A DNA stretch of 64,000 nucleotides from Nematopogon swammerdamellus (Eukaryota > Arthropoda > Insecta > Lepidoptera > Adelidae), in the NCBI GenBank assembly GCA_946902875.1, contig OX336336.1:26739558-26803557 (forward strand), read 5' to 3'. Below are positions 22,278 to 34,500 of the stretch, in pieces. The number at the start of each line of letters is the position of its first letter. Position 1 is the first letter of the stretch. The notes under the pieces were generated by a model. The model was not told where the DNA came from, ran no database searches, and saw nothing but the letters and a program-made list of their open reading frames with translations. A program made the position numbers and the translations under genes.

Positions 22278-22352
22278 TCAGTCAGTCAGTCAGTCAGTCA
22301 GTCAGTCAGTCAGTCAGTCAGTCAGTCAGTCAGTCAGTCAGTCAGTCAGTCA
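22278..22352. repeat. (CAGT)n microsatellite, RTE tail
   Basis: About 19 CAGT units immediately abut the RTE 3' end, so they are part of that insertion. Confidence 0.9.
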
Positions 22353-22844
22353 GCGTGTAAGCGTCCACTGCTGGACATACGCCTCTCCAATTTTCCTCCA
22401 GTCCTCCCGGCCTTCAGCGATACGGAACCACTGATTTCCGCCGGCGTACTTGATGTCGTCGTCCCACCTGGCGGGTGGTCTTCCCACACTCCGTTTTCCT
22501 GTCCACGGCCGCCAGTGTAGGACACGGTTACTCACACGGTCATCGTCTCTTCGGCTAACGTGCCCAGCCCACTGCCACTTGAGCTTAGCCACCCGGTGTC
22601 CAATATCGACTACTTTGGTGCGTCGGCGGATTGCCTCGTTACGCACCATATCACGTAGCGTTATTCCCAGCATGGCTCGCTCCATTGCTCGCTGGGCAAC
22701 TTTCAACCTTTGGACAACAGCGACCGTCAGAGTCCACGTTTCACACCCGTACGTCATAACCGGGAGGACACACTGGTCATATATACGGGTCTTTAAATTC
22801 TGCGGAAGGTCAGACTTCAGGACGATTATCCTAACAATGAGCAA
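22278..22844 (-). mobile_element. RTE-type non-LTR retrotransposon 3' end with (CAGT)n tail
   Basis: The minus frame 22844-22350 encodes the C-terminus of an endonuclease-reverse transcriptase: RIYDQCVLPVMTYGCETWTL, LKWQWAGHVSRRDD, GKRSVGRPPARWDDDI and a terminal EAYVQQW. The 3' end runs into a (GACT)n microsatellite at 22278-22352, the tail type known for RTE elements. It is 5' truncated; the 164 visible codons are open. Confidence 0.8.
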
Positions 22845-23543
22845 AAAATTACAAGAAACGTCTTTTTTTCAAGGGTTTTTTTTTTGCTTTACAGTAAAAA
22901 CAGTAATACATACCGGCGCCAAACTTGCTGTGATAATAGTGCAAACTCTGAAGTAAAACAATAAATAAAAATAAAAAACGAAGAAATACGTGGTGGTACG
23001 GAACCCTCGGTCACAGATGAGATATTCGTTACCTTCGGTGCGTGAGTCCGACGCGCACTTGTTAGGCTCCTTTCAAAATGTAAATAAGGAAAAAAAAGTA
23101 ATAAATAAAAAGACAAATCTCAAATTCCAAAAATCCACCTATTTTTCCTGAAGTTTAAACACCCAACACAAATTTGAGAAAAAAAAAACTTTGCAGCACA
23201 GGCAAAGCATTTTCAAAATGTTCCAAAAAAATATCCTTAAATTATTCAGTGTCCGTTTGCAATAAATCGGCGCACCTACCACGGAAGTAGAACAAGAAGA
23301 CATCGCGCACTTTAAAATGATTTCTCTGGTACGGAACCTTGATGCGCGAATCCAGCTCGCACTTGACTGGTTTTTTATCACAAACGCTACCGTATTAGTA
23401 TAGTAATACAACACTATCATGGTGACTGGAAAGTCGAAAATGTACTTTTTGTATCGTGTGGGGTCGGTACTTAAAAAGAATAGCCCCACTGCATCTCTCC
23501 CCGTCGCATGTCGTAAAAGTCGACTAAGGGATAAGAAAATTCG

Positions 23544-23930
23544 TCAGCCTCGATAGCTCAGTGGCGCGGTTGGTTAGTCAACTGTTATTAAGCAACGCTG
23601 AGCGCGGTCAGTGATTGGATGGGTGACCGCTCGACCGTTGGAGGCTGACCGTGGTTCGGATTCCACGTTAAACTGTAGGTCCCTTCCCTTCTTACCTTAC
23701 TAGGTGGTAGGGTTTATCCCGGCCGGGTTGATACCACCGCACTGAACGAAACGCCGCCGGTCGAAACGGCTATGTAAATAGTTCGTGTTTTCCGTCCAGT
23801 TTAGTGTAGCCGACATGAAATGAAGGGAAGCACTGACATGGCACCTAGTTCACCCTGTGTCATGGGCTGACATCAGGGATGTTGTAGGTGATGTAGCCAA
23901 CGATGTCAGGTTCCATAAAAAAAAAAATGT
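23544..23930 (+). repeat. SINE-A, full length
   Basis: Head CAGCCTCGATAGCTCAGTGG, 5S-like block, body and tail GTTCCATAAAAAAAA. Confidence 0.75.
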
Positions 23931-24149
23931 GACATTAAGAAGGAGTGTTGTTGATTTGACACGATATTAAATATTGTTTACTATTTCTAAATGTCGGTTC
24001 GGTCAACCAGCGATATAGGTCAGAGTTAGTGGCACGCAATGGCATGGCGTGTTTGGAGGTAACAGCAGATATTCAGATAATGACGTGTAGAGAGAAGTAG
24101 CGATTAGGATATTTTGATTATAAGCTTTGTTCAATGTCGCTTGATTAGA

Positions 24150-24390
24150 CCAATTTTTTTTTATGTAATCCGGTATGCGTGGCTGAGTCGGAGGGGCCAA
24201 AGCACATGCTCCGACAAGCCAATATCACCTCCGAGAAGGTAGGCGCCATAAAGGAGACTTCGCTGGGTTGCTGGCTATACTGGACTAGAGGAGAACACAA
24301 CCGAGGCTGTTATGCGGCCATCTTACCTACATTCGTACGGTGTTACCAACCCATTAGGCTACAATTTGAGCCTACCACCTAAGGGATATG
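24150..24390 (-). repeat. SINE-B copy, 3' part
   Basis: Reverse orientation, TTTATGTAATCCGGTATGCG to AATTTGAGCCTACCACC; abuts the next SINE-A. Confidence 0.65.
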
Positions 24391-24622
24391 ACTCCCTCCT
24401 TATATTACTAGGTGGTAGGGTTTAACCCGCCCGGGTTGGTACCACCGCACTGAATGAAAGGTCAGTCGAAACGGCTATGTAAATAGTTTGCGTTTTCCGT
24501 CCAGTTCAGTGTAGCCGGCACGACCGAAGGGAAGCACTGACGTGGCGCCAAGTTCACCCGGTGTTATGGGCTGACGTCACGGATGTCGTAGGTGAAGTAG
24601 CCAACCGTGGCAGTTTCCATAA
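24390..24622 (+). repeat. SINE-A body and tail, head missing
   Basis: Starts at the CTCCCTCCTTATATTACTAGG side and ends GGCAGTTTCCATAACC. Confidence 0.65.
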
Positions 24623-24730
24623 CCATATTTTCATAAAATTGTTCCTACTGAGTAGGAAATTCGACATAAAGTAAAATGTGTACCCGATGATAAAGAGTTA
24701 GAGTGTTTTTTATAATTAGGTACATAATAA

Positions 24731-25165
24731 TATAGCTGTGCCCGCGGCTCCGCCCGCTCTCATATTTCACTTCACTGCTAACCTCATAAGCCATTTAGCG
24801 TGATAGTAAGTAGCCTATAGTTGATGGGAAGAATCAAGCTATCCGTAGAATTTTGTTTTATTAAAATCGGTTCAGTGGTTCTCGAGTTATAAGCGGACAG
24901 ACAGACACTCAGACAGAAAGCAGACGTTGGATTTTATTATAGGTACAAGCTGTGCCCGCGGCTCCGCCCGCTCTCATATTTCACTTCACTATTAACCTCA
25001 TAAGCTATTTAGCGTGATAGTAAGTAACCTATAGTTGATGGGAAGAATCAAGCTATCCGTAGAATTTTGTTTTATTAAAATCGGTTCAGTGGTTCTCGAG
25101 TTATAAGCGGACAGACAGACACTCAGACATACAGAAAGCAGACGTTGGATTTTATTATAGGTAAG
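24731..25165 (+). repeat. Tandem dimer of a 216-bp SINE-like unit
   Basis: Two near-identical copies start AGCTGTGCCCGCGGCTCCGC (24733, 24949) and end CAGACGTTGGATTTTATTAT, each with TCAGTGGTTCTCGAGTTATA and a GACAGACAGACAC run. Confidence 0.7.
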
Positions 25166-25599
25166 GAAGGAAGGAAGGATATTATCTCTATCAAATCATA
25201 ATACAGACATTTAGTAAAACACGATTTTTATTACCATGTATTTATACGAAGGAAATAAAAATTATTAGCTTCATGATCATTACTCTTTAACAGAATGTTA
25301 CGGGATGTGGAGCAAAAGAATTAAGTACTCTCAAAGGTTTTATATTACATTTGTCAGTAAAATAATTTAAATATTTATAAACAAAATAGTAATAAAACCT
25401 TTCTTATTTCGTTCGTTTTTAGTAGTCGGGTTTTATTTTTATAATATTTCATTTAATATTTTTTACACATTAGAAAAGTTAGCGGTATAGTGTACTACTA
25501 ATTGCCAAACTAATTGGTTTCGGCGGAGTAGCCTTTCGTACACAAATGTGGGGTGGTAGAATCACTGACTACTAAGCCTAGGGACCGTACACCAGCGCT

Positions 25600-26010
25600 C
25601 CTCCCGTGTGGGTAGCATAAGAGACGGCGGTTTGCGGGGGTCGGAAGCGATAGAGCTGCTCTACCACCGTGCTATCTACACGGTAGGGGTAGTAGCGACC
25701 GGTATGGTAGAGACGGCGGGTCGCGGGGGTCGGATAGCGATAGAGCTGCTCTACTACCGTGCTATCTACACGGTAGAGGTATTGCGGTGCGCGAGCGACC
25801 GGTATAGTAGAGACGGCGGGTTGCGGGGGTCGGATAGCGATAGAGTTGCTCTACTACCGTGCTATCTACACGGTAGAGGTAGTGCGGTGCGCGAGCGACC
25901 GGTATAGTAGAGACGGCGGGTTGCGGGGGTCGGATAGCGATAGAGCTGCTCTACCACCGTGCACACGGTAGAGGTAGTGCGGTAGAGGTAGTGCGGTGCG
26001 CGAGCGACGA
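25600..26010. repeat. GC-rich minisatellite, 89-100-bp units
   Basis: GAGACGGCGG recurs at 25621, 25710, 25810 and 25910, each followed by GATAGAGCTGCTCTAC and CCGTGCTATCTACACGGTAG. It lies in otherwise AT-rich DNA. Confidence 0.75.
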
Positions 26011-26131
26011 TGGAGTGTTCGATTTTCGTATATTTTCTTTAATATCTTTGAAACCAAGAATGATCCTATAAGGGTTCCGGTTTTCCTCTTTTGTTGTATG
26101 GAACCCTAATGACAAAAATATATATATTGGT

Positions 26132-26330
26132 TTTATGGAAACTGACACGATTGGCTACATCATCTACAGCATCCGTCCGATGTCAGCCCATAACACCTTT
26201 GGTGAACTAGGTGCCATTTCAGTGCCTTCCCTTTGGTCGTGCCGACTACATCGAACTGGACGGACAACACGATCTATTTACGTAGCTCATTCGACTGACT
26301 TTTCATTCAGCGCGTGGTACCAACCCGTGT
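26132..26330 (-). repeat. SINE-A 3' part
   Basis: Reverse tail and distal body, diverged. Confidence 0.6.
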
Positions 26331-26389
26331 ATCTTTATTTTTTATTCTCTATTCATCACCCATAGACAAGTACACTGCGCTCGGATTCG

Positions 26390-26525
26390 TCATATTTAAA
26401 CATTTAGCCAGTTTGATTATCACAGCGAAGAACTGGCAAGAAACTTCGCTGGATACTTTTATTTTTACGTCCACTTACTCTACATTTACAAAAGTGTTTA
26501 CCACTGCCTACATAGTACGAGTCAT
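26390..26525. repeat. Repeat E (AACTGGCAAGAAACTTCGCT)
   Basis: A 130-bp block also at 28205-28350 and 38750-38895; the 38.75-kb copy lies next to an RTE 3' tail. Confidence 0.5.
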
Positions 26526-26539
26526 TGCTATTTCTAAAA

Positions 26540-26880
26540 ACCGGCGCACCGAGGGTTCCGTATCGCCATGTCATGATCAGCGCCACTCACGCCATCAATG
26601 GATTAGTTAAAATACTTCATATTCTTTTCGGTAGATGGCGCGCACACATTTTTTAATTTCTTCTATTGGGACCCCATTGAATTTTTTACTTTTTCTTATT
26701 TTTCTCATTTATTGTTATATCGGCCATGATAACACATATTCTGTGAAAATTTCAATGGGCTACCTATTACGGTTCAAGAGATACAGCCATCGTACAGACG
26801 GACTTACAGACAGACAGACAGACAGCGTAGGCTTAGTAATAGGGTCACGGTCCCGGGTACGACGGATACGGAACCCTAAA
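26540..26880 (-). repeat. SINE-C copy
   Basis: From CACCGAGGGTTCCGTATCGC to ACGGATACGGAACCCTAA with the family interior. Confidence 0.65.
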
Positions 26881-27169
26881 ATTAAATGTATTATTAGTTT
26901 CCTGAAATGCATCAACCTGTACATGCCTCGTTAGTTCAATTGTTGAATTATCAATTTAGGACCTATCTGTAAATAGATCGTATTAAAATTTGTCCGCCAT
27001 CAACCGCCGAAAATTTGCCCAATAAAAATTTAACTCACACGGCCTTAGTCAATATAAATTTAGAGGTGTCAAGCGTTACATATCCAAGCGCGAAACTCTG
27101 ATTGGTCACATACAAGGTACGTAAGCAAGGTTCAAATTCCACGGGTGCAAGATAGCTTTTTGGCGTGTA

Positions 27170-27578
27170 AGTTTTTTTTTATGTAATCCGTTATTTGTGG
27201 CTGACTCGGAGGGGCCAAAGCGCATGCTCCGACCAGCCAAAATCACCACCGAGCAGGTAGGTGCCATACCGGAGACTTCCCTGGATTGCTGGCTATACTG
27301 GACTAGAGGAGAACACAACCGAGGCTGCTATGCGGCCATCTTACATCCAGTACGGTGGTACCAACCCAGTCGGCTACAATTTGAGCCTACCACCTAGTAA
27401 GGGGCAAGGGAAGGGACCTACAGTTTTACACCGGTACCGAACGGTGAAGCAGCAGGTGTAGGTATGCACGTAAATTTTTTCGTCAGAAAAAACTCATTGG
27501 TACACGCCGACCGGATTCGAACCTCTGACCACTCGCATGAGAAGCCGATATCCAAACCACTCGGCCACCCGCCGCTTA
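27170..27578 (-). repeat. SINE-B, full length, tRNA-derived head
   Basis: Read on the minus strand it starts GCGGGTGGCCGAGTGGTTTG (A-box type), has a decayed B-box region, then CTGACGAAAAAATTTACGTG and the common body to GGATTACATAAAAAAAA. Confidence 0.7.
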
Positions 27579-27649
27579 AAATGAGTGTTTTTCCCGAATC
27601 CTTTTACCTGCGTGTCTTCAAACGTCGTCGTATTAAACGTCGTGCATAG

Positions 27650-27910
27650 ATACCTACACCTGCTGCTTCACCGTTCGGAACCGGTGTAAAACTGTAGGTC
27701 CCTTCCCTAGTCCCTTACTAGGTGGTAGGCTCAAAATGTAGCCGACTGGGTTGATACTACCGTACTGAATGTAAGATGGCCGCATAGCAGCCTCGGTTGT
27801 TTTCTCCTCTGTTCCAGTATAGCCAGCAATCCAGGGAAGTCTTCGGTATGGCACCTACGTTCTCAGAAGTGATATTGGCTGGTCGGAGCATGTGCTTAAA
27901 ACAGAACCCA
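27650..27910 (+). repeat. SINE-B, head missing, inverted to the previous copy
   Basis: Body from TACACCTGCTGCTTCACCGT to TCGGAGCATGTGC, lying 70 bp from an oppositely oriented copy. Confidence 0.65.
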
Positions 27911-28533
27911 GAAAAAAAAAATAACTAGTTAGTCTAAAGCGATAAATTAAAGAATTCATTTATCTTGTAAATGTTTCGTTAGTGCTCTAGCGGTCGATAT
28001 CGACCGCTCCACAGTCAACAGGTTCAGAACATTTTAATGTTAATGTATGTGTAAGCGCTTCGCCTTGCAGGGAGCTGGCCGTTAGTGACTGTGCATTATA
28101 AGATTATTATTACAACTATGTTTTCAGTGGGTCAGTTCAGTTTTTTTTTTACGGATACACTAGACACTTGGAGCCGTCAGCATGGATTGTTGAGCCGACG
28201 ACGCCCAAAAACTTACACATTAAACATTTAGCATTTAGCCAGTTCGAATATCACAGCGAAGAAGAACTGGCAAGAAACTTCGCTGGATACTTTTTTTTTA
28301 CGTCCACTTAGTCTAAATTTACAAAAGTGTTTGCCACTGAATGTGTGTGTGTGTGTGAGGGTGTGTTATGGTGTGAGTGTGTAGGTATAATTATGTGCGT
28401 CCGAAAACCCATTTAATTTCCAATTTGTAGGAGTTGTTTTCCCCACATAATATTGAAAAGCATTTTTTGATACAGTAAAGAGGTACAGAGGCAACGCAGA
28501 AGTCTCTGAAGAGATCTGGAAGGTCCGTGAATC

Positions 28534-28593
28534 ATGAGGCTGATAGCGTGGTTTCCAGTGATGGCACTGTACGTGAGGTACTCGACGGGCAAG
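28534..28593 (+). CDS. DUF1091 gene B, exon 1 (signal peptide)
   Basis: ATG, 20 codons, hydrophobic LIAWFPVMALYV core, donor AAG|GTGAGA, phase 0 as exon 2 needs. An alternative donor, GTAC|GTGAGG at 28573, is also possible. Confidence 0.6.
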
Positions 28594-31500
28594 GTGAGAC
28601 GAACATTACATTTAAGAACATAATCAGCGGCGGGTGGCCGAGTGGTCTGGGAGTTGACCTCTCTTGCGAGAGGTCCGAGGTTCGAATCCGGTCGGCGCGT
28701 GAACCAATGAGTTTTTTCTGAGGGAAAAAATTAAGTGCATACCTACACCTGGGTGCTTCACAGTTCGGAACCGGTGTAAAACTGTAGGTCTCGTCCCTTG
28801 CCCCTTACTAGGTGGTAGGCTCAAATTGTCGCCGACTGGGTTGGTTGGTACCACCGTACTGGATGTAATATGGCCGCATAGCAGCCTCGGTTGTGTTCTC
28901 CTCTAGTCCAGTATAGCCAGTAATTCAAAGGGAAGTCTCCGGTATGGCACTTGCCGTCTAGCAGGTGATATTGGCTGGTCGGAGCATGTGCTTTGGCCCC
29001 TCTGAGTAAGCCATATATTACCAGATTACATAAAAAAATATATTGTGCGCCTTGGCTCCCATACTATGAAATGATCACCTCAAAACGACTTGGCGCAGGG
29101 TAACAATTTTACTTTGAAGCGACATTTCTAGTAAAGATCTGTAAAAAATGAAAATGAACATGAAACGTGTTTTTATTTTAGAAAAGTTTCTAAGCCTATT
29201 TTACATGTAATCATGTTTCCTACTCTAGCGAAACTCTGTCTTGCAGGAATGGTGGTGTTTTCTAGGTTATAGAATTGCCGAGAAGCAATGCCGCGGGTAC
29301 AGCAAATAGACAGGGAGTTGTGTCTAATAATGGTGCTGTTTTCAAGTTATAGAATTGCCGAGAAGCAATGCCGCGGGAACAGGAAATAGACAGGGAGTAG
29401 TGTCTAATAATGGTGCTGTTTTCAAGTTTTAGAATTGCCGAGCAGCAATGCCGCGGGAACAGCAAATAGACATGGAGTTGTGTCTAATAATGGTGTTGTT
29501 TTCAAGTTATAGAATTGCCGAGAAGGAATGCCGCGGGAACAGCAAATAGACAGGGCATTGTGTCTAATGGTGGTTGTGTTTTCTAGGTTATAGAATTGCC
29601 GAGAAGCAAAGCCGCGGGAACAGCAAATAGACAGGGAATTGTGTCTAATCATGGTGTTGTTTTCTAGGTTATAGAATTGCCGAGAAGCAATGCCGCGGGT
29701 ACAGCAAATAGACAGGGCATTGTGTCTAATGGCGGTGGTGTTTTCTAGGTTATATAGATTTGACGAGAAGCAATGCCGCGGGAACAGCAAATAGACAGGG
29801 AAGTGTGTGTAATGATGGTGGTATTTTCTAGGTTATAGAATTGCTGAGAAGCAATGCCGCCAGTACAGAAAATAGACAGGGAAGTGTGTCTAATGATGGT
29901 GGTGTTTTCTTGGTTATAGAATTGCCGAGAAGCAATGCCGCGGGTGCAGAAAATAGACAGGGCATTGTGTCTAATGATGGTGGTGTTTTCTAGGTTATAG
30001 AATTGCCGAGAAGCAATGCCGCGGGTACAGCAAATAGACAGGGCATTGTGTCTAATGATGGTGGTATTTTCTAGGTTATAGAATTGCCGAGAAGCAAAGC
30101 CGCGGGAACAGCAAATAGACAGAGAATTGTGTATAATGATTATGCTGTTGTCTAGGTTAGAGAATTGCCGAGAAGCAAAGCCGCGGGAACAGCAAATAGA
30201 CAGGGAATTGTGTCTAATGCTGGTGATGTTTTCTAGGTTATAGAATTACCGAGAAGCAAAGCCGCGGGAACAGCAAATAGACAGAGAATTGTGTATAATG
30301 ATTATGCTGTTGTCTAGGTTAGAGAATTGCCGAGAAGCAAAGCCGCGGGAACAGCAAATAGACAGGGAATTGTGTCTAATGCTGGTGATGTTTTCTAGGT
30401 TAGAGAGTTGCCGAGAAGCAATGCCGCGGAAACAGAAAATAGATAGAGAATTGTGTATAATGATTGTGCTGTTGTCTAGGTTAGAGATTTGCCGAGAAGC
30501 AAAGCCGCGGGAACAGCAAATAGACAGGGAATTGTGTTTAATGCTGGTTCTGTTTCAACAGATGTACGACGTGTCTGTCGAGAGGACGGAACTGGTTGAG
30601 GCAAACCCCAAGTACGTGAGGGACTGGAGTGCGTACACGCACAGGCTCAACAGGACATCTCCTTACACATTCGTGGCAAACTTTACACTCTTACAGCCCT
30701 TGTACAATAACGCGAGCGTAAGTATGTTTGTTATTCGTTTTAAGCCGAAATACTAATACTATTTTGTTTACTTCTTGTATACGTGCTCATACATTTTTAA
30801 CCGATTTCAAAAAAAGGAGGAGGTTCTCAATTCGACTGTATTTTTTTTATGTTTGTTACCTCAGAACTTTCGACTGGGTGAACAGATTTTATTTATTTAT
30901 TCATCCATTTATTTATTGAGAAAAGAAAAAAAGATTTTGATGATTCTTTTTTTATTTGAAAGCTGGTGCTTCCCGTGTGGTCCCATTTCAATTTGGTCAA
31001 GATCGGATTGAAAAGCGAGGCATTAATAGCAAAAAATTACAAAAAAAATTGTGAAATAAAAAACTATTTAAAAAAATGTAAAACCCGCCTTTAAAAATGT
31101 ACGAAATAATAAAAAAAAAACGAACCCTACAGTTGAAGGCGGTGCTGAAGCAAGCAAAAATGATGCATGAAAGAAAACATGAGTGGATGATATCCTTTGT
31201 GATTTGTGTAGCCTTCTTTAGCACCGCCTTCAACTCTAGGGTTCGATTTTTTTTTTTTATTATATCGTACATTTTTTGAAGGCGGTTTTTATATTTTTTT
31301 AAATGGTTTTATATAGACATTTTTTTGTTTCGTTTTTATACCACTATCTGTCTTGTCGACATTAATTATCAGTAGGTGAGTATGGATTCAAGTCTTGCAT
31401 GGAGATTGCTCATTAGCAAACCTATTTTATTATACACAACCGTTAAAGTTGTTATAAGATCTTCCGGAGCTCTCCTCTTCAGTCTGAGGGTTCTTTCTCT

Positions 31501-34500
31501 TGACGTATCTCTTTACAATGTCTCTTTTTCATCAGGAATTTAAAGGGCATTGCCTAAAATTGGTGCCTTTTTTATCATAGTTTTTTTTTTCGCGCGGCCA
31601 TCAACCAAACTTTCTTATTTTAGTTAAGCATACTGTTACAAACAAAACTTGTTATGACATGTATATGCCTAAACTCAGTCCGAACGAAGTTATAAGGGTC
31701 AGAAGTTCGAATAATATTTATTATATTTTTATGCATTTTCAACAGTTTTAGTTTTTTATTTCATAACAGGTTGTGACCTTTTATCTCTGATTTAAAGATA
31801 ATTATCATAAAAATATCATACTTCAACAATTCCATGTAAAACCATTAAATATAAAAACTAAACCTGATGAAATGCATAAAAACTTAATAAATATTATTCG
31901 AACTTCTGACCCTTATAACTTCGTTCGGACTGAGTTTAGGCATACACGTTTCATAACAAGTTTTGTTTGTAACATTATTCTGAACTAAAGTAACCAAGTT
32001 TGGTTGATGGCCGCGCGAAAAAAAAAGGCACCACCTTCCACACAAAATGTGGCATTGCCCTTTATTCAAAGGAATGTGGTCAGAACGAAGACTTAGTATT
32101 ATTAACTTTTTTCTTTGTGGAAACTGACACGGTTGGCTACATCACCTAAAACATCCGTGATGTTAGCCCATAACACCTGGAGTACTAGGTGCCATGTCAG
32201 TGCTTCCCTTCATTTCATGTCGGCCACGCTGAACTGGACGGAAAACGCGAACAATTTACATAGCCGTTTCGACCGTGTCGTCGTTTCGTTCAGTGCGGTG
32301 GTACCAATCCGGGCGGAACAAACCCTACCACCTAGTAAGGTAAGAAGGGAAGGGACCTACCTACTTATAAATAATTAAAGCGACAATACTGCCTTTTCGC
32401 ATGCTGAAATACCTAGCTACGCTCATCATGATATCCGTAAGCGGCGGGTGGCCGAGTGGTTTGGGCATCGGCTTCTCATGCGAGAGGTCCGCGGTTCGAA
32501 TCCCGTCGGCGTGTACCAATGAGTTTTTTCTGACGAAAAAATTTACGTGCATACCTACACCTGCTGCTTCATCGTTCGGAACCGGTGTAAAACTGTAGGT
32601 CCCTTCCCTTGCCCCTTACTAGGTGGTAGGCTCAATTTGTAGCCGACTGGGTTGATACCACCGTACTGGATGTAAGATGGCCGCATAGCAACCTCGGTTG
32701 TGTTCTCCTCTAGTCCAGTATAGCCAGCAATCCAGGGAAGTCTCCGGTATGGCACCTACCTTCTCGGAGGTGATATTGGCTGGTCGGAGCATGCGCTTTG
32801 GCCCCTCCAACTCAGCCACCAATAACGGATTACATAAAAAAAATAAAATTATAATGTATATATTTTTTTTTTACTTCCAGATTAATATAATTATATATGA
32901 ACTCCGCAGTAACGAATACAGGGAGGGGGCTGTGACAATAAAAAATAAACTATGCGACTGGATGAGAACGGATACGTGGATTTTTCCTCTTTTCCGCAAG
33001 TACGGCAATTTGCCGGAAAGATGCCCAATCTATGTTAGTACCAACCTATCAACATGTTAAACAAGTGTTTATTTTTGAAAAACTATTCCAACATAATTAC
33101 ATAAGACTAGTCCGCCCGCGGCTTCGATCACATAGCCTATGCCCCTCCTGAAGGTCCATTCTAGATTTGGTCAAATAATTTTTAAAATCGGATGAGCATT
33201 TTCGGAGTTTACCTCCTATATCAAAACTTACAAACTATACATCTTTATAATACTGACTTTTCAAGACTGATCTCTTCGCTGTGGAAGTCGGAGCAAGAAG
33301 ACTACCAGCGAAGTCGCTCTACAGTCTCTTCAAGAATCTAGGGCTGCCAAGATCGACGCTAAGCTCATACATTGGAGAGAGCTTCGAAAACGTCACTGGA
33401 AGCATCCTACAGAATATGGATAGGTGGAGAGAGGGAGGTCGAGAGCGGGACTGGAGTTTCCCCGCGTCCTAGTCAACGCAGACTAGCTGACGAGGGCTTG
33501 ATGCGAGTCGAAACGTGAAGCACGCGCAGGAAATTTAGAGTGGCCACTCGCTAGTCCCGACCTCGATTAACACCCTCCTCTACTGCCGATGGGCCCGGAT
33601 ATGTTCGGTGAAGCCATCGCAAGCTTAGTTCCACACCTTCCATTGTAGACAATTTTAGAATTTACTACCCCGATAGTAGCCAACATTCCTCGGGCGTCTT
33701 CACTGCGCGGCTTCACTTCATTCAGTGCGCTGGTACCAACCCGGGCGGGTGAAATCCTACCACCTAGTAATATAAGAAGGGAGCCATATCCCTTAGTCGC
33801 CTTTTACGTCATACACGGGGAGAGATGCAGTGGGGCTACCGGCCCCACACGGTACGGTGTGGGCCGATCGTTGTTCTGTGCACAAAACAAATCGATCAAG
33901 CTCGAGTTTTACTCACGCACAGAGGGTTCTGTAGATCTTCTATACCATACCGGTCAGAACATCATATCCGTCTATCTTTTGTACCATACCAAACTTCCTG
34001 TCGCGCCATCTATCAGAGAGTAGCGTGAACATAATTTATTGTTAGCCAGTTTCTTGTATGGGACCGCTATAATTTTTTTATATTTGTTATATCCGCCAAA
34101 ATAACACATAGGTATTCTGTGAAAATTTCAACCGGCTACTTATTACGGTTCAAAAGATACAGCCCTAGGAAGAACGGACGGACAGACAGACAGACGTTGT
34201 AGGTTGAGCAATAGGCTTCCGTAAGGGGGACGGAAACCTAAAAAAAATATCTAATGAATTTTAACAAAATGGTTTGATAATATTTTATGTTAGTACAGCA
34301 TGTACCTACTGGCTTTATAAATATTTTTAATTAGAAAAATGCAAATCGAAAATCATTGGAAATAACATATGAATGAGAAAAAATGTTCGCAAAAATTATG
34401 CGACATCATGAAGGTGCAATAGATCGAAAATTTGTAGATAATACGTAACGGCCCGGTGGTGTAGTTGGTTATCGCGTTGGCAGCTCAAGCCAGAGACCCA

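Noticed and set aside
22278..22352. CRISPR-like or regulatory direct repeats
   Set aside because: A simple (CAGT)n tail of an RTE insertion; the window is eukaryotic.
29262..30541. Open frames of 67-155 codons within the 80-bp minisatellite
   Set aside because: They arise from the repeat; only the part from 30562 belongs to a gene.
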